A DNA stretch of 39,022 nucleotides from JAGOZV01 sp964622895 (GTDB taxonomy: Bacteria > Patescibacteriota > Saccharimonadia > Saccharimonadales > Saccharimonadaceae). The notes below the pieces were generated by a model, which made no database searches, was not told where the DNA came from, and saw nothing but the letters and a program-made list of their open reading frames with translations. Positions 13,787 through 21,884 of the stretch are shown here, in pieces. A program made the translations under genes and the position numbers. Each line of letters starts with the position of its first letter. The first letter of the stretch is position 1. The stretch covers positions 1 through 39,022 of the forward strand of contig CAZUSB010000003.1 of NCBI GenBank assembly GCA_964622895.1. Direction: 5' to 3'.

Positions 13787-15168
13787 TGCCAGCTCCGAAA
13801 AACACCTCCCGTCAAACGAACCCTGCCAAAAAAACTTCCAGTGGTGCTAAAATACCACCTCAAAATTTAGACGCCGAAAAAAGTCTTTTGGGCGCAATAC
13901 TAATTGACGACGAAGTGTTGTCCGAAGCTACCGAGTTTGTTAAACCGCAAGATTTTTATGAGCCTAAACACGAACTCATTTATCAAGCTGCTCTAAATCT
14001 TTATGAAAAAAATCGGCCAATTGACCTTCTAACTTTAACTGACGAACTAAAAAAATCTGAGAGTTTTGATGAAATTGGTGGTTCGACATATTTGACAGAA
14101 CTAACAAATCATGTACCAACATCTGCCAATGCTAGTGCCTATGCAGAACTTGTCGGTCAAAAGGCAGTCAGACGACGTCTTATCAAAGCGGGTGCCGAAA
14201 TAGCCGAGGCAGCATACGACGAAGAGACCAGTACCCAAGAGCTATTAGGCCAGGCTGAAGTTGAACTATTTTCAGTCAGTGATCAATCATTAAAGCAGGA
14301 TTTATCCAGTATTGAAAGTATTTTGGAATCTAGCTTTGACCGCATGGAAGAGCTATCGCGAAATAAAGGACAACTCCGAGGCGTGAGAACAGGATTTACT
14401 GATCTTGATAACATGACCGCCGGACTACAAAAAAGTGATTTATTAATTCTAGCCGCTAGACCAGCAATGGGGAAGACCACACTGGTGACAAACTTAGCTT
14501 ATAATGTAGCCAATCTGTCTAAACTGCCAGTATTATTTTTCAGTCTAGAGATGAGCAAAGAACAGTTAGTTGATCGTATGCTAGCCGAAGCTTCGGGTAT
14601 TGATGCGTGGAACATCCGTACGGGTAATTTATCGGGAGACGATTTTGAAAGACTATCTGACGCAATGGGCGAAATGGCAGAAGCCCCTATATATATAGAC
14701 GACACGCCAGGTATGTCAGTACTTGAAATGCGCACCAAAGCTCGTCGAGCAGCTCATGAACAGCCTCTAGGACTAATAGTGATTGACTATCTACAATTGA
14801 TGCAAGCCAGTGGACGGACAGATGGTAACAGAGTGCAAGAAGTTAGTGAGATTTCTCGTGGGCTCAAATTGATCGCTCGTGAATTAAACGTGCCCGTTAT
14901 TGCTTTAAGTCAGCTATCTCGTTCAGTTGAGTCAAGAAGTCCACAAATTCCTCAACTCGCTGACCTTAGGGAGTCAGGCTCTATTGAACAAGATGCCGAT
15001 ATTGTGATGTTTATTTATCGTGAAGCTTATTACAATCCAGAAAGTGAAAAAGGTAATATTACCGAACTTCACCTTGCGAAACACCGTAACGGACCAACCG
15101 GTAGAATTGATTTATACTTTGACCCTAAGCAGTTGCGTTTCCAAAATCTAGACAAGAATCATAGCTAA
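13786..15168 (+). CDS. dnaB: Replicative DNA helicase
   Basis: Hexameric helicase that unwinds DNA at the fork. At 460 residues it is the standard length. The N-terminal DnaB domain (residues 20-125, IPPQNLDAEKSLLGAIL) is followed by the RecA-like ATPase with Walker A RPAMGKTTL (225-233), the strand LIVIDYLQLM as Walker B, and the ISRGLK, LSQLSR, LRESGSIEQDAD and HRNGPTG motifs. A basic Pro/Lys/Thr-rich N-terminal tail (1-22) precedes the fold. The one-base overlap with dnaX implies coupled synthesis of two replisome proteins. Confidence 0.96.
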   Translation: MPAPKNTSRQTNPAKKTSSGAKIPPQNLDAEKSLLGAILIDDEVLSEATEFVKPQDFYEPKHELIYQAALNLYEKNRPIDLLTLTDELKKSESFDEIGGSTYLTELTNHVPTSANASAYAELVGQKAVRRRLIKAGAEIAEAAYDEETSTQELLGQAEVELFSVSDQSLKQDLSSIESILESSFDRMEELSRNKGQLRGVRTGFTDLDNMTAGLQKSDLLILAARPAMGKTTLVTNLAYNVANLSKLPVLFFSLEMSKEQLVDRMLAEASGIDAWNIRTGNLSGDDFERLSDAMGEMAEAPIYIDDTPGMSVLEMRTKARRAAHEQPLGLIVIDYLQLMQASGRTDGNRVQEVSEISRGLKLIARELNVPVIALSQLSRSVESRSPQIPQLADLRESGSIEQDADIVMFIYREAYYNPESEKGNITELHLAKHRNGPTGRIDLYFDPKQLRFQNLDKNHS

Positions 15169-15180
15169 GGACTCAAGAAT

Positions 15181-16629
15181 ATGAAATTTATAAAAGGTCT
15201 ACATATCAACACAACGTACTTTTACCGTCATCGGTACATCATCGGTTACGTATCACTTGCTGTAATTTTCAGCTTAATCTTGTTATTTGTTAGCTTAAAT
15301 TTACCCGGCGGATTAACTAATGCAGAAATGCAATCAACTGCCACAAGTGATTCCTTGAGCTTTAGTAGTCCTGGAACTTTTGCAATTAGCAATTTACCGT
15401 ATCATATTTTTCAGCGCATCAGTATTGATTTATTTGGAGTCTCAGTCTTTTCTATTAAACTTCCATCACTAATTTTTGCACTTTTAACTGTTATCGGCTT
15501 AATATTATTATTGCGCAGCTGGTTCAAACCAAATTTAGCAATTCTTGCAACGATTATAGTTATTACAACGGGACAATTCTTGTTTATCGCACAATCTGGT
15601 ACGCCTGATATCATGCCTCTACTTTGGTCAGTCTGGATTTTGACCCTAACAATTACCATTGTTAAATCACCCGATCTAAAGCGTCGTACAATCCTCAAAT
15701 CAATCTTAATGGTTGTTATTGCTCTTAGTCTATATACCCCTGTTAGTGTGTACGTCATCGTCGCCCTGATGCTAGCGATTGCCACTCATCCCCACCTCAG
15801 GCATCTAGTAAGAAAACTCAATAGAAGAGCTATTCTTATCGCCACCGGTTTTGGCTTTATAATATTAATCCCTCTGTTAGCGAGTTTAGTCTATCGCCCA
15901 TCATTAATATTGACACTTCTTGGTGCGCCGCCAAGTATGCCAAATATCGGCGACAATCTAGCATTCTTATTGAACCATTATCTCAGTTTTGTCAATGCAA
16001 ACGATATATCTGCCGCCTTCATTACATTTAATATCGCCGCCATGGTGTTTATAGCAATCGGCATAATTCAACTAATAAAAACACGTGAGACCGCAAAAAG
16101 CTACATTATTGCTGCGTGGGGTATACTTTTGCTAATTCCTATTGTGATTTATCCGTCAAATACTAATTCATTATTTATTCCATTATCCCTGCTTATGACG
16201 ATGGGTCTTGCTTCTGTTTTAGGTTATTGGTATAAACTATTTCCACTTAATCCCTACGCGAGAGTTGCTGGATTAATTCCAATAATCATCCTAATAAGCT
16301 CAGTCATGCTAGCAGGATTTGAAAATTATATATATGGCTATAGTTATAACCCAGCGATTACCAGTTATTTTTCTCGTGATTTAAAATTATTGCCCAAAGA
16401 CACGACGACGCTACTAGTATCAGATGATCAATTGCCATTTTTCCAGACGGTCGCTAGGCGTACAGACGGATTGACTGCAACCAATACTTTGCCTGAAACG
16501 AATTTTACGGCAACGCTAGATGGTAAACCACAAACTCCAGCTGGATTTAAAATTACACGAATTATTACCGATAGCAACTATCGCGCCAGCGATCGGTTCT
16601 ATGTTTTTTCAAAGATTGACGATAAATGA
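15181..16629 (+). CDS. Multi-pass membrane protein, GT39/PMT-like glycosyltransferase fold
   Basis: A 482-residue protein with about 10-12 predicted membrane helices and a C-terminal extracytoplasmic part of about 110 residues. The early region resembles the GT-C (PMT_2/GT39) plan: a first helix, an extracytoplasmic loop with an acidic residue (NAEMQ), then NLPYHIFQRISIDLFGVSVFSIKLPSLIFALL, whose spacing matches the FKLFG...RLPS pattern of that family. The canonical Asp-Glu pair of the catalytic loop is not clear, so activity is uncertain. Such proteins transfer sugars from polyprenyl carriers to lipids or proteins outside the membrane. AAGGA lies 9 nt before the ATG. It ends in TGA, which supports UGA being a stop. 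Confidence 0.65.
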   Translation: MKFIKGLHINTTYFYRHRYIIGYVSLAVIFSLILLFVSLNLPGGLTNAEMQSTATSDSLSFSSPGTFAISNLPYHIFQRISIDLFGVSVFSIKLPSLIFALLTVIGLILLLRSWFKPNLAILATIIVITTGQFLFIAQSGTPDIMPLLWSVWILTLTITIVKSPDLKRRTILKSILMVVIALSLYTPVSVYVIVALMLAIATHPHLRHLVRKLNRRAILIATGFGFIILIPLLASLVYRPSLILTLLGAPPSMPNIGDNLAFLLNHYLSFVNANDISAAFITFNIAAMVFIAIGIIQLIKTRETAKSYIIAAWGILLLIPIVIYPSNTNSLFIPLSLLMTMGLASVLGYWYKLFPLNPYARVAGLIPIIILISSVMLAGFENYIYGYSYNPAITSYFSRDLKLLPKDTTTLLVSDDQLPFFQTVARRTDGLTATNTLPETNFTATLDGKPQTPAGFKITRIITDSNYRASDRFYVFSKIDDK

Positions 16630-16635
16630 TATAAT
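16630..16635 (+). promoter_or_regulatory. -10 box upstream of ybaB
   Basis: TATAAT directly after the stop of the membrane protein gene, with a weak -35 (TTTTCA at about 16606). The leader would be about 25 nt and includes the AGGGGAG ribosome binding site. Confidence 0.5.
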
Positions 16636-16666
16636 ATAAAGAGATAACAAAGGGGAGAATTTTAAT

Positions 16667-16957
16667 ATGGCTATGGATCAAATGAAAACTTTAAATCAAT
16701 TACGAAAAGCACAAAATGATTTAAAAAAAGAGATAATTGAAGTGTCAGCAGGTGACGGAGCTGTCGTCATCCAAATAACCGGGGAAATGAAGATAAAAGA
16801 TGTTTCACTAGATCCTGAATTAATTGATTTTGACGATATAGAAGAGCTAGAAAATTGGATAAAAATTGCCGTTCGTGATGGATTAACTAAAGCACAAGAA
16901 GTGGCTGCTGAAAAAATGAAGCCATTGATGGGCGGATTAGGCAACCTCGGTCTTTAG
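16667..16957 (+). CDS. ybaB: YbaB/EbfC family nucleoid-associated protein
   Basis: A small DNA-binding protein of 96 residues, with family length and fold: N-terminal helix (LNQLRKAQNDLKKE), central strands (GDGAVVIQITGEMKIKDVSLDPELI) and C-terminal helix (VRDGLTKAQEVAAEKMKPLMGG). In other bacteria it forms tweezer-like dimers on DNA and is encoded between dnaX and recR. Here it keeps recR as its downstream neighbour (8 nt), but dnaX lies two genes farther upstream. A strong AGGGGAG site precedes the ATG. Confidence 0.93.
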   Translation: MAMDQMKTLNQLRKAQNDLKKEIIEVSAGDGAVVIQITGEMKIKDVSLDPELIDFDDIEELENWIKIAVRDGLTKAQEVAAEKMKPLMGGLGNLGL

Positions 16958-16965
16958 GTTTTAGA

Positions 16966-17586
16966 GTGTCAAACATCCTACCTGATGCACTACTACGAGT
17001 GATTGATGAGCTCGGAAGATTACCAGGCGTCGGCGTACGCACAGCCGAACGCTATGCATATGCTTTATTAAAAGCTAATCCTCAAACTAGCTTTAATATT
17101 GCTAAATCTCTTAATGATCTGCATGCAAATGTCAAATTTTGTCCAATCACTTTTGCGCTAATCAATCAGTCAGATGACGTCTCACCACTTTATGGCGACC
17201 CAGGGCGAGATAAATCTACCGTTGCTGTCGTTGAAGAACCACTCGATATCGTGGCTATAGAAAAAACCGGCAAATATCATGGGACCTATCATGTGTTGGG
17301 TGGCGCAATTAGCCCGATTGATGGTATTGGGCCTGAACAACTACACCTACAAGAGCTTGTCACAAGACTCAAAAAAGATAATGTCACAGAACTAATAGTA
17401 GCGACCAACGCAAGCGTGGAGGGGGAGTCTACTTCGTTATTCTTACAAAAATACGTAAAAGATGCTGGACTAACTTTAAAAATGAGCAGATTGGCACGAG
17501 GTATACCAGTTGGCGTGGATCTAGAGTATGCCGACCAAATTACTCTTGCACACGCACTAGAAGATAGAAGCGTCATTGAGGTATAA
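16966..17586 (+). CDS. recR: Recombination protein RecR with a degenerate zinc finger
   Basis: RecR works with RecO and RecF to load RecA on gapped DNA. The 206-residue protein starts at GTG. It has the N-terminal HhH (LGRLPGVGVRTAERYAY), a shortened finger region, the TOPRIM domain (VAVVEEPLDIVAIE, HVLGGAISPIDGIGPEQL, LIVATNASVEGESTS) and the Walker-B-like C-terminus (SRLARGIPVGVDLEYAD). The finger normally has C-x2-C and C-x2-C. Here only Cys59 remains (FCPIT), and the second pair reads SPLY, so zinc cannot be held in the usual way. The stop codon overlaps a TATAAT that serves the next gene. Confidence 0.93.
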   Translation: MSNILPDALLRVIDELGRLPGVGVRTAERYAYALLKANPQTSFNIAKSLNDLHANVKFCPITFALINQSDDVSPLYGDPGRDKSTVAVVEEPLDIVAIEKTGKYHGTYHVLGGAISPIDGIGPEQLHLQELVTRLKKDNVTELIVATNASVEGESTSLFLQKYVKDAGLTLKMSRLARGIPVGVDLEYADQITLAHALEDRSVIEV

Positions 17587-17587
17587 T
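17582..17587 (+). promoter_or_regulatory. -10 box overlapping the recR stop codon
   Basis: TATAAT ends 7 nt before the ATG at 17595. The same design as at the tgt stop (3862-3867): an internal promoter for a leaderless transcript. Confidence 0.5.
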
Positions 17588-17594
17588 AAATCTT

Positions 17595-18575
17595 ATGGAT
17601 GAAATAATAAAATCTGCTAAAAAAATTGTTGTTGTTCAACCTGAAAATCCAGACGGCGACTCCGTTGGTAGCGCTTTGGCTTTAGAAGAAATTCTCGGCG
17701 ATCTAGGCAAAGAAGTAACTTTGCACTGTCCAGTTGATATACCAAAGTATTTACGCTACATACAGGGATGGGATCGTATTACCTCAGATTTTGATAGTTC
17801 AGCTGATGTGGCGATTATCGTTGACACGCAGGCAGATATTTTATTATCACAATCATATGAAATTCCAGGTTTTAGACATTTTCTAGATACTCATCCTGTG
17901 ATCATACTAGACCATCACGAAACAAAATCTGATTTGTCATTTGAACATGAACTATATTACGAACCCGTATCTGCTACCGGTGAATTGATATTTGATATAG
18001 CAACAAAGTATGATTGGCCAGTCAATAAATCGGCAGCAGAAAATATGCTCGTTGCTATTTTAAGTGACACTCTGGGACTAACCACTGAATCGGCTAACGC
18101 TCAAACATTTCTGACTGTCTCCAAGTTGATCTCTCTCGGTACTTCAGTCACAGAAATTGAGCAAAGAAGACGCGAATACATGAAAAAATCAGTCGCAATT
18201 TTGAAGTACAAAGGTGAATTACTTGAAAGGATTAACTATCATCTGAACGACAAGCTTTCACTAATACATATTCCGTGGGATGAGATTAAAACATATAGTG
18301 ACCAATACAATCCAAGTGTTTTAGTACTTGATGAAATGCGCATGGTGCAAAATGTAGAAGTAGCAATAGCCATCAAGACTTATCCTGATGGAAAATTAAC
18401 AGGAAAAATTCGTGCCAATATTCCAGTTGCCGATACCATAGCTAATTATTTTGGTGGTGGTGGACACAAATACGCAGCTGGGTTTAGAATATACCAAGAT
18501 TACGAGGAAACAATTAACGAAATAATCACCGCTACAGCGGAGGCAATTGACAACTATGACAGTCAAGCTCTATAA
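17595..18575 (+). CDS. DHH-family phosphoesterase (NrnA-like)
   Basis: A 326-residue two-domain phosphoesterase. Motif I is NPDGDSVGSALAL (about residues 18-30) with metal-binding Asps. Motif II is VDTQ, motif III is DHHETKS (around residue 113), and the DHHA1 C-terminal domain ends with the substrate-binding GGGGHKYAAGF. This is the plan of NrnA/Orn-like enzymes that degrade nanoRNA, pAp or cyclic dinucleotide products. Which substrate it prefers cannot be told. It lacks GGDEF or PAS parts, so it is not GdpP. It overlaps cysS by 20 nt. A leaderless -10 box lies upstream and no Shine-Dalgarno site is seen. Confidence 0.88.
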   Translation: MDEIIKSAKKIVVVQPENPDGDSVGSALALEEILGDLGKEVTLHCPVDIPKYLRYIQGWDRITSDFDSSADVAIIVDTQADILLSQSYEIPGFRHFLDTHPVIILDHHETKSDLSFEHELYYEPVSATGELIFDIATKYDWPVNKSAAENMLVAILSDTLGLTTESANAQTFLTVSKLISLGTSVTEIEQRRREYMKKSVAILKYKGELLERINYHLNDKLSLIHIPWDEIKTYSDQYNPSVLVLDEMRMVQNVEVAIAIKTYPDGKLTGKIRANIPVADTIANYFGGGGHKYAAGFRIYQDYEETINEIITATAEAIDNYDSQAL

Positions 18576-19995
18576 CACTCGCAAAAAAGAAACTGAATCG
18601 TTTAAACCGATAAACGACAAAGAGATAACGATCTATTCTTGCGGACCAACTGTTTATAATGATCTACATATTGGTAATTGGAGCGCCTATATCTATTGGG
18701 ATATTTTAGTGCGCACACTCAGAGCCAATAACTACCAGGTAAAGCAAGTTATAAATATTACCGACGTAGGTCATTTGACAGATGATGGCGACGACGGCGA
18801 AGATAAACTTGAAGTCAAGGCTAGCCAAGAAGGCAATGATGCATGGAGTGTGGCCGCTAAACACACTACCAGCTATCTAGCGGGTAGAGATAAATTAAAT
18901 TTACTTGAACCATATAAATTTGCACTGGCAACAGACTATATCCCTCAGCAACTCGAATTTGTTGAGAAACTAAACGACAAGCAAATGATATATGAGCTAA
19001 AAGATGGTTTATATTTTGACACTACTCGATTTCCGAGATACGCAGACTTCGCAGGACTTAATCTAAAGGAGCAACAAACTGGCACTCGGCAGATTATCAA
19101 TTCAGACAAAAAACAGCCACAAGATTTTGCCGTGTGGAAGTTTTCACCTCAAGACAAAAAACGATCTATGGAATGGCCTACGCCACTCAGTCTCACACCA
19201 AACAGCCAGACAGAGAAGATGGGCTTTCCCGGATGGCACCTAGAGTGCTCAGCCATCATCATGGCCGAACTTGGCGAGACTATTGATATTCATACCGGGG
19301 GTATAGACCATATTCCGACTCATCATACCAATGAGATTGCGCAGAGCGAAAGCTTAACTGGGCTACCGCTAGCAAATTACTGGTTACACAACAATCACAT
19401 GAAGTCTGATGGAGTAAAGATTAGTAAGTCGCTTGATAACGGTTATACGCTTGACGACTTAGAAACAAGGGGTTTTACCCCAGATGATTTTAAAATGTTT
19501 GTCCTACAGAGCCATTATCAAAATGAAAGTAACTTTACATTTGAGAATCTACAATCAGCCTCTAACCGTCTAAACAATTGGAAAAAATATGCTGTCATCA
19601 GGCATCAATCCTATCAAACCCTAACTACTGGCGAAGATAAATTAACATTTTTCCCAGAGATCTCTTTGTTGCGCGAGATACTTAACGACAACCTAAACAC
19701 ACCTAAAGCCCTGAGTTTTATAGACGAAATTTTTAGTAAAATTGATAATACTCACAAAGAAATAGACCAGAGCTCGTTTTCCGAACTCCTAAAAACGATT
19801 GATAAACTGCTAGGTTTTAAACTGATAGAGTCTACTCCTGACATTGACGATGAAACAAAATCGCTTATACTAGAACGTCGCAACTACAGAGAAGCTAGCG
19901 AATGGGAAAAGGCTGATCAAGTTCGTGATGAGCTAGCAAAAAGAGGCGTCGCTATTAACGACACCTCAAATACAAGTTATTGGTATTATATCTAG
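18556..19995 (+). CDS. cysS: Cysteinyl-tRNA synthetase
   Basis: Charges tRNA-Cys. The class I motifs are clear: CGPTVY with zinc ligand Cys29, HIGN (38-41) as the HIGH box, a second Cys in WHLECSAI, zinc His/Glu in DHIPTHHTNEIAQS, and KISKS as the KMSKS loop. The DALR anticodon region lies near the C-terminus (REASEWEKADQVRDELAKRGV). At 479 residues it is a normal length. I begin it at the ATG at 18556 (MTVKLYNTRKKE), which matches the family start; the in-frame TTG at 18547 is rejected. The start lies inside the DHH gene. It ends 3 nt from the convergent transporter gene. Confidence 0.95.
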   Translation: MTVKLYNTRKKETESFKPINDKEITIYSCGPTVYNDLHIGNWSAYIYWDILVRTLRANNYQVKQVINITDVGHLTDDGDDGEDKLEVKASQEGNDAWSVAAKHTTSYLAGRDKLNLLEPYKFALATDYIPQQLEFVEKLNDKQMIYELKDGLYFDTTRFPRYADFAGLNLKEQQTGTRQIINSDKKQPQDFAVWKFSPQDKKRSMEWPTPLSLTPNSQTEKMGFPGWHLECSAIIMAELGETIDIHTGGIDHIPTHHTNEIAQSESLTGLPLANYWLHNNHMKSDGVKISKSLDNGYTLDDLETRGFTPDDFKMFVLQSHYQNESNFTFENLQSASNRLNNWKKYAVIRHQSYQTLTTGEDKLTFFPEISLLREILNDNLNTPKALSFIDEIFSKIDNTHKEIDQSSFSELLKTIDKLLGFKLIESTPDIDDETKSLILERRNYREASEWEKADQVRDELAKRGVAINDTSNTSYWYYI

Positions 19996-19998
19996 CGT

Positions 19999-21117
19999 TT
20001 ATTTATCTCGCTTTTTGGTAGACTTTTTTTCGGTATTAGTGGGAAACTTGTTACCTGATCCATATTCTTCCCACAAAACCTGAATTGTACCAGCGACCGG
20101 AATAGCAATTAAACCTCCGACTACACCGTACATATATACACCTAAAGTAATAGCTATCAATATAACAAGCGGGGACAGTGCAATACGTTTTCCCTGGACA
20201 ATTGGCTGAATAAAGTTATTCTCTATTTGTTGATAAATGACAAAGAATACCGCATAGATAATAGCTGCTGGAAATGAGTTCATTGCCAAAACTAAAGCTG
20301 CAATCGTTCCAGCGATGGCTGCGCCAAACATAGGAATTAGTGACAAAGTAAATGTTATAACTGCAATCGGAGCGGCCAAGTTGCTTGGTATGTCATGAAA
20401 TAGCATACTCAAAATAAAGGCCATTAGTCCAGCTGATGTTGCACCAATTGCAGATACAATCAGTTGACCGTTTACATAGCCAGTCACTACGCCGTAAACT
20501 CGATTCAATACACGTTTTTGCTTTTCACGTTTTTCGGGCGATTTAACGGCATTGAGGTACCCTTGTATCCACGCTGGACCTTCTAGTAACATCAAAAAAG
20601 TTAATACCAAAACCAAGATTAGAGCAGTAAGAAATTCCATGACTGAGCCGATACTGCCGACTGCTGCTTTACCTAAACTACTCGCCATGTTGGTTGCTAG
20701 TTGCTGTAAAGACGCCAAAGCTTCTTGAAGAGAGGCTTCGAGCCCATAACGTGACAGGACATCACTGAGCGCTGTCCACTTGTCAATTACATTATCAACT
20801 ATCCCTGGGACGGCTTCAGTAAATTTAGCTGTCTGCTCTAACACTGGTGGAACGACTAAAGTTATAATCACACCTAGTAAAATAACAATTGCTATATAAG
20901 AAATTGCGCTAGCAAATGCACGGCTCCTACCGGGTAGTTGCTTTGCCATTAGAGATACCGGCGTGTTTAGGGCAACCGCCATGAACACAGATACACCAAT
21001 TATTATTAGTCCTATTTGAGCTTTATGAATAGCAAAGCCTGCTAAAATAAAGGCGATAACCACAAACCAGAATCGAATCATGGTTTTTGTATCTATTGCG
21101 ATTTTTACTTTTTGCAT
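19999..21117 (-). CDS. AI-2E family transporter (PerM/YdiK type)
   Basis: A 372-residue inner membrane protein with about eight helices. Two or three N-terminal helices (WFVVIAFILAGFAIHKAQIGLIIIGV) come first, then a periplasmic amphipathic region (about 85-150), then helices with the family block NVIQ-like QQIENNFIQPIVQGKRIALSPLVILIAI and a final GVVGGLIAIPVAGTIQVL. Members export autoinducer-2, act as Na+/H+ antiporters or are unassigned, so the substrate is open. The C-terminal tail is basic and Lys-rich. A TATAAT box ends 10 nt before the ATG on the minus strand. It converges on cysS with almost no gap and no visible terminator. Confidence 0.87.
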   Translation of the reverse strand: MQKVKIAIDTKTMIRFWFVVIAFILAGFAIHKAQIGLIIIGVSVFMAVALNTPVSLMAKQLPGRSRAFASAISYIAIVILLGVIITLVVPPVLEQTAKFTEAVPGIVDNVIDKWTALSDVLSRYGLEASLQEALASLQQLATNMASSLGKAAVGSIGSVMEFLTALILVLVLTFLMLLEGPAWIQGYLNAVKSPEKREKQKRVLNRVYGVVTGYVNGQLIVSAIGATSAGLMAFILSMLFHDIPSNLAAPIAVITFTLSLIPMFGAAIAGTIAALVLAMNSFPAAIIYAVFFVIYQQIENNFIQPIVQGKRIALSPLVILIAITLGVYMYGVVGGLIAIPVAGTIQVLWEEYGSGNKFPTNTEKKSTKKRDK

Positions 21118-21127
21118 GATACCTGTA

Positions 21128-21133
21128 ATTATA
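21128..21133 (-). promoter_or_regulatory. -10 box for the AI-2E transporter gene
   Basis: Minus-strand TATAAT, 10 nt from the ATG at 21117. The same GGTATAAT context as at the tgt stop. The -35 region (about 21151-21156) is a weak TATGAC. Confidence 0.5.
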
Positions 21134-21159
21134 CCACAGTTAATTGAGCCGTCATAAAT

Positions 21160-21177
21160 ATTAAGGATAAATTAAGA
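21160..21177 (+). promoter_or_regulatory. Tandem 11-bp-spaced repeat, candidate response-regulator site
   Basis: ATTAAG, N5, ATTAAG: two direct repeats whose starts are 11 bp apart (21160 and 21171), continuing as GATAA and AATA. OmpR/PhoB-type regulators bind direct repeats one helical turn apart, and the pattern closely resembles the TTTAAG-N5-TTTAAG site of CiaR. It covers the -35 position of the regulator's own promoter, so autoregulation is likely. Confidence 0.6.
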
Positions 21178-21184
21178 ATAGTGT

Positions 21185-21190
21185 TATAAT
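21185..21190 (+). promoter_or_regulatory. -10 box of the two-component operon
   Basis: TATAAT ends 7 nt before the ATG at 21198, giving a leaderless transcript. The tandem repeat stands 8 nt upstream, in place of a -35. Confidence 0.6.
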
Positions 21191-21197
21191 TAGAGTT

Positions 21198-21866
21198 ATG
21201 AGAGTACTAATTATAGAGGATGAACATAAAATCGCTAACGCTCTAAAAAGAGTTTTACAACAAGAGCATTATGCAGTTGACGTCAGTTACGACGGCGAAG
21301 ATGGATTAGTAATGGCGCTAACCGAACCCTATGACCTAGCGATTATTGACCTTGGACTACCTAAAAAGGGCGGACTTGATGTAATTAAAGAACTACGCCA
21401 CAAAGATAATCATATGCCAATTATCGTATTAACAGCAAAAGGCTCTACGACTGACAAGGTCGCCGGACTAGATGCTGGGGCAGATGATTATATTCATAAG
21501 CCTTTTGCTATGGAGGAAGTTTTAGCTAGAGTGCGTGCACTACTCCGACGCCCAAAAGACCAACACTCCTCGGTACTTAGAATCGCCGACCTCGAGCTTG
21601 ATACTGTCACCTACGAAGTCAAAAGATCTGGCAAGCGCATCCCACTAACTAGCAAAGAGTTCAGCCTGCTTGAATATTTAATGCGTAATCCTGGACGCCC
21701 GCTAAATAAAGACGAGATTATCAGCCACGTCTGGGATTATGACGCTGACGTACTGCCAAATACTGTTGAAGTTTATATTCGTTATTTGCGTCAAAAGATT
21801 GATGATCCTTATGACACCCCATTGATACGCACCGCAAGAGGTTTTGGCTATAGCATTCAAGGGTAG
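21198..21866 (+). CDS. OmpR/PhoB-family response regulator
   Basis: A 222-residue DNA-binding response regulator. The receiver domain (1-118) has the acidic pocket EDE (7-9), phospho-acceptor Asp51 in IIDLGLP, the Thr/Ala switch in VLTAKG, and the conserved Lys in HKPF. The winged-helix domain (about 125-220) has LTSKEFSLLEYLMRNPGRPLNKDEI and the family ending VEVYIRYLRQKID...IRTARGFGY. It is complete by length and motif. The partner kinase follows 18 nt later. The tandem repeat in its own promoter is a good candidate target. Of known systems the plan is closest to CiaR/QseB-type regulators, but the signal is unknown. Confidence 0.95.
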   Translation: MRVLIIEDEHKIANALKRVLQQEHYAVDVSYDGEDGLVMALTEPYDLAIIDLGLPKKGGLDVIKELRHKDNHMPIIVLTAKGSTTDKVAGLDAGADDYIHKPFAMEEVLARVRALLRRPKDQHSSVLRIADLELDTVTYEVKRSGKRIPLTSKEFSLLEYLMRNPGRPLNKDEIISHVWDYDADVLPNTVEVYIRYLRQKIDDPYDTPLIRTARGFGYSIQG

Positions 21867-21884
21867 TTAAACGGACAAATAGTT

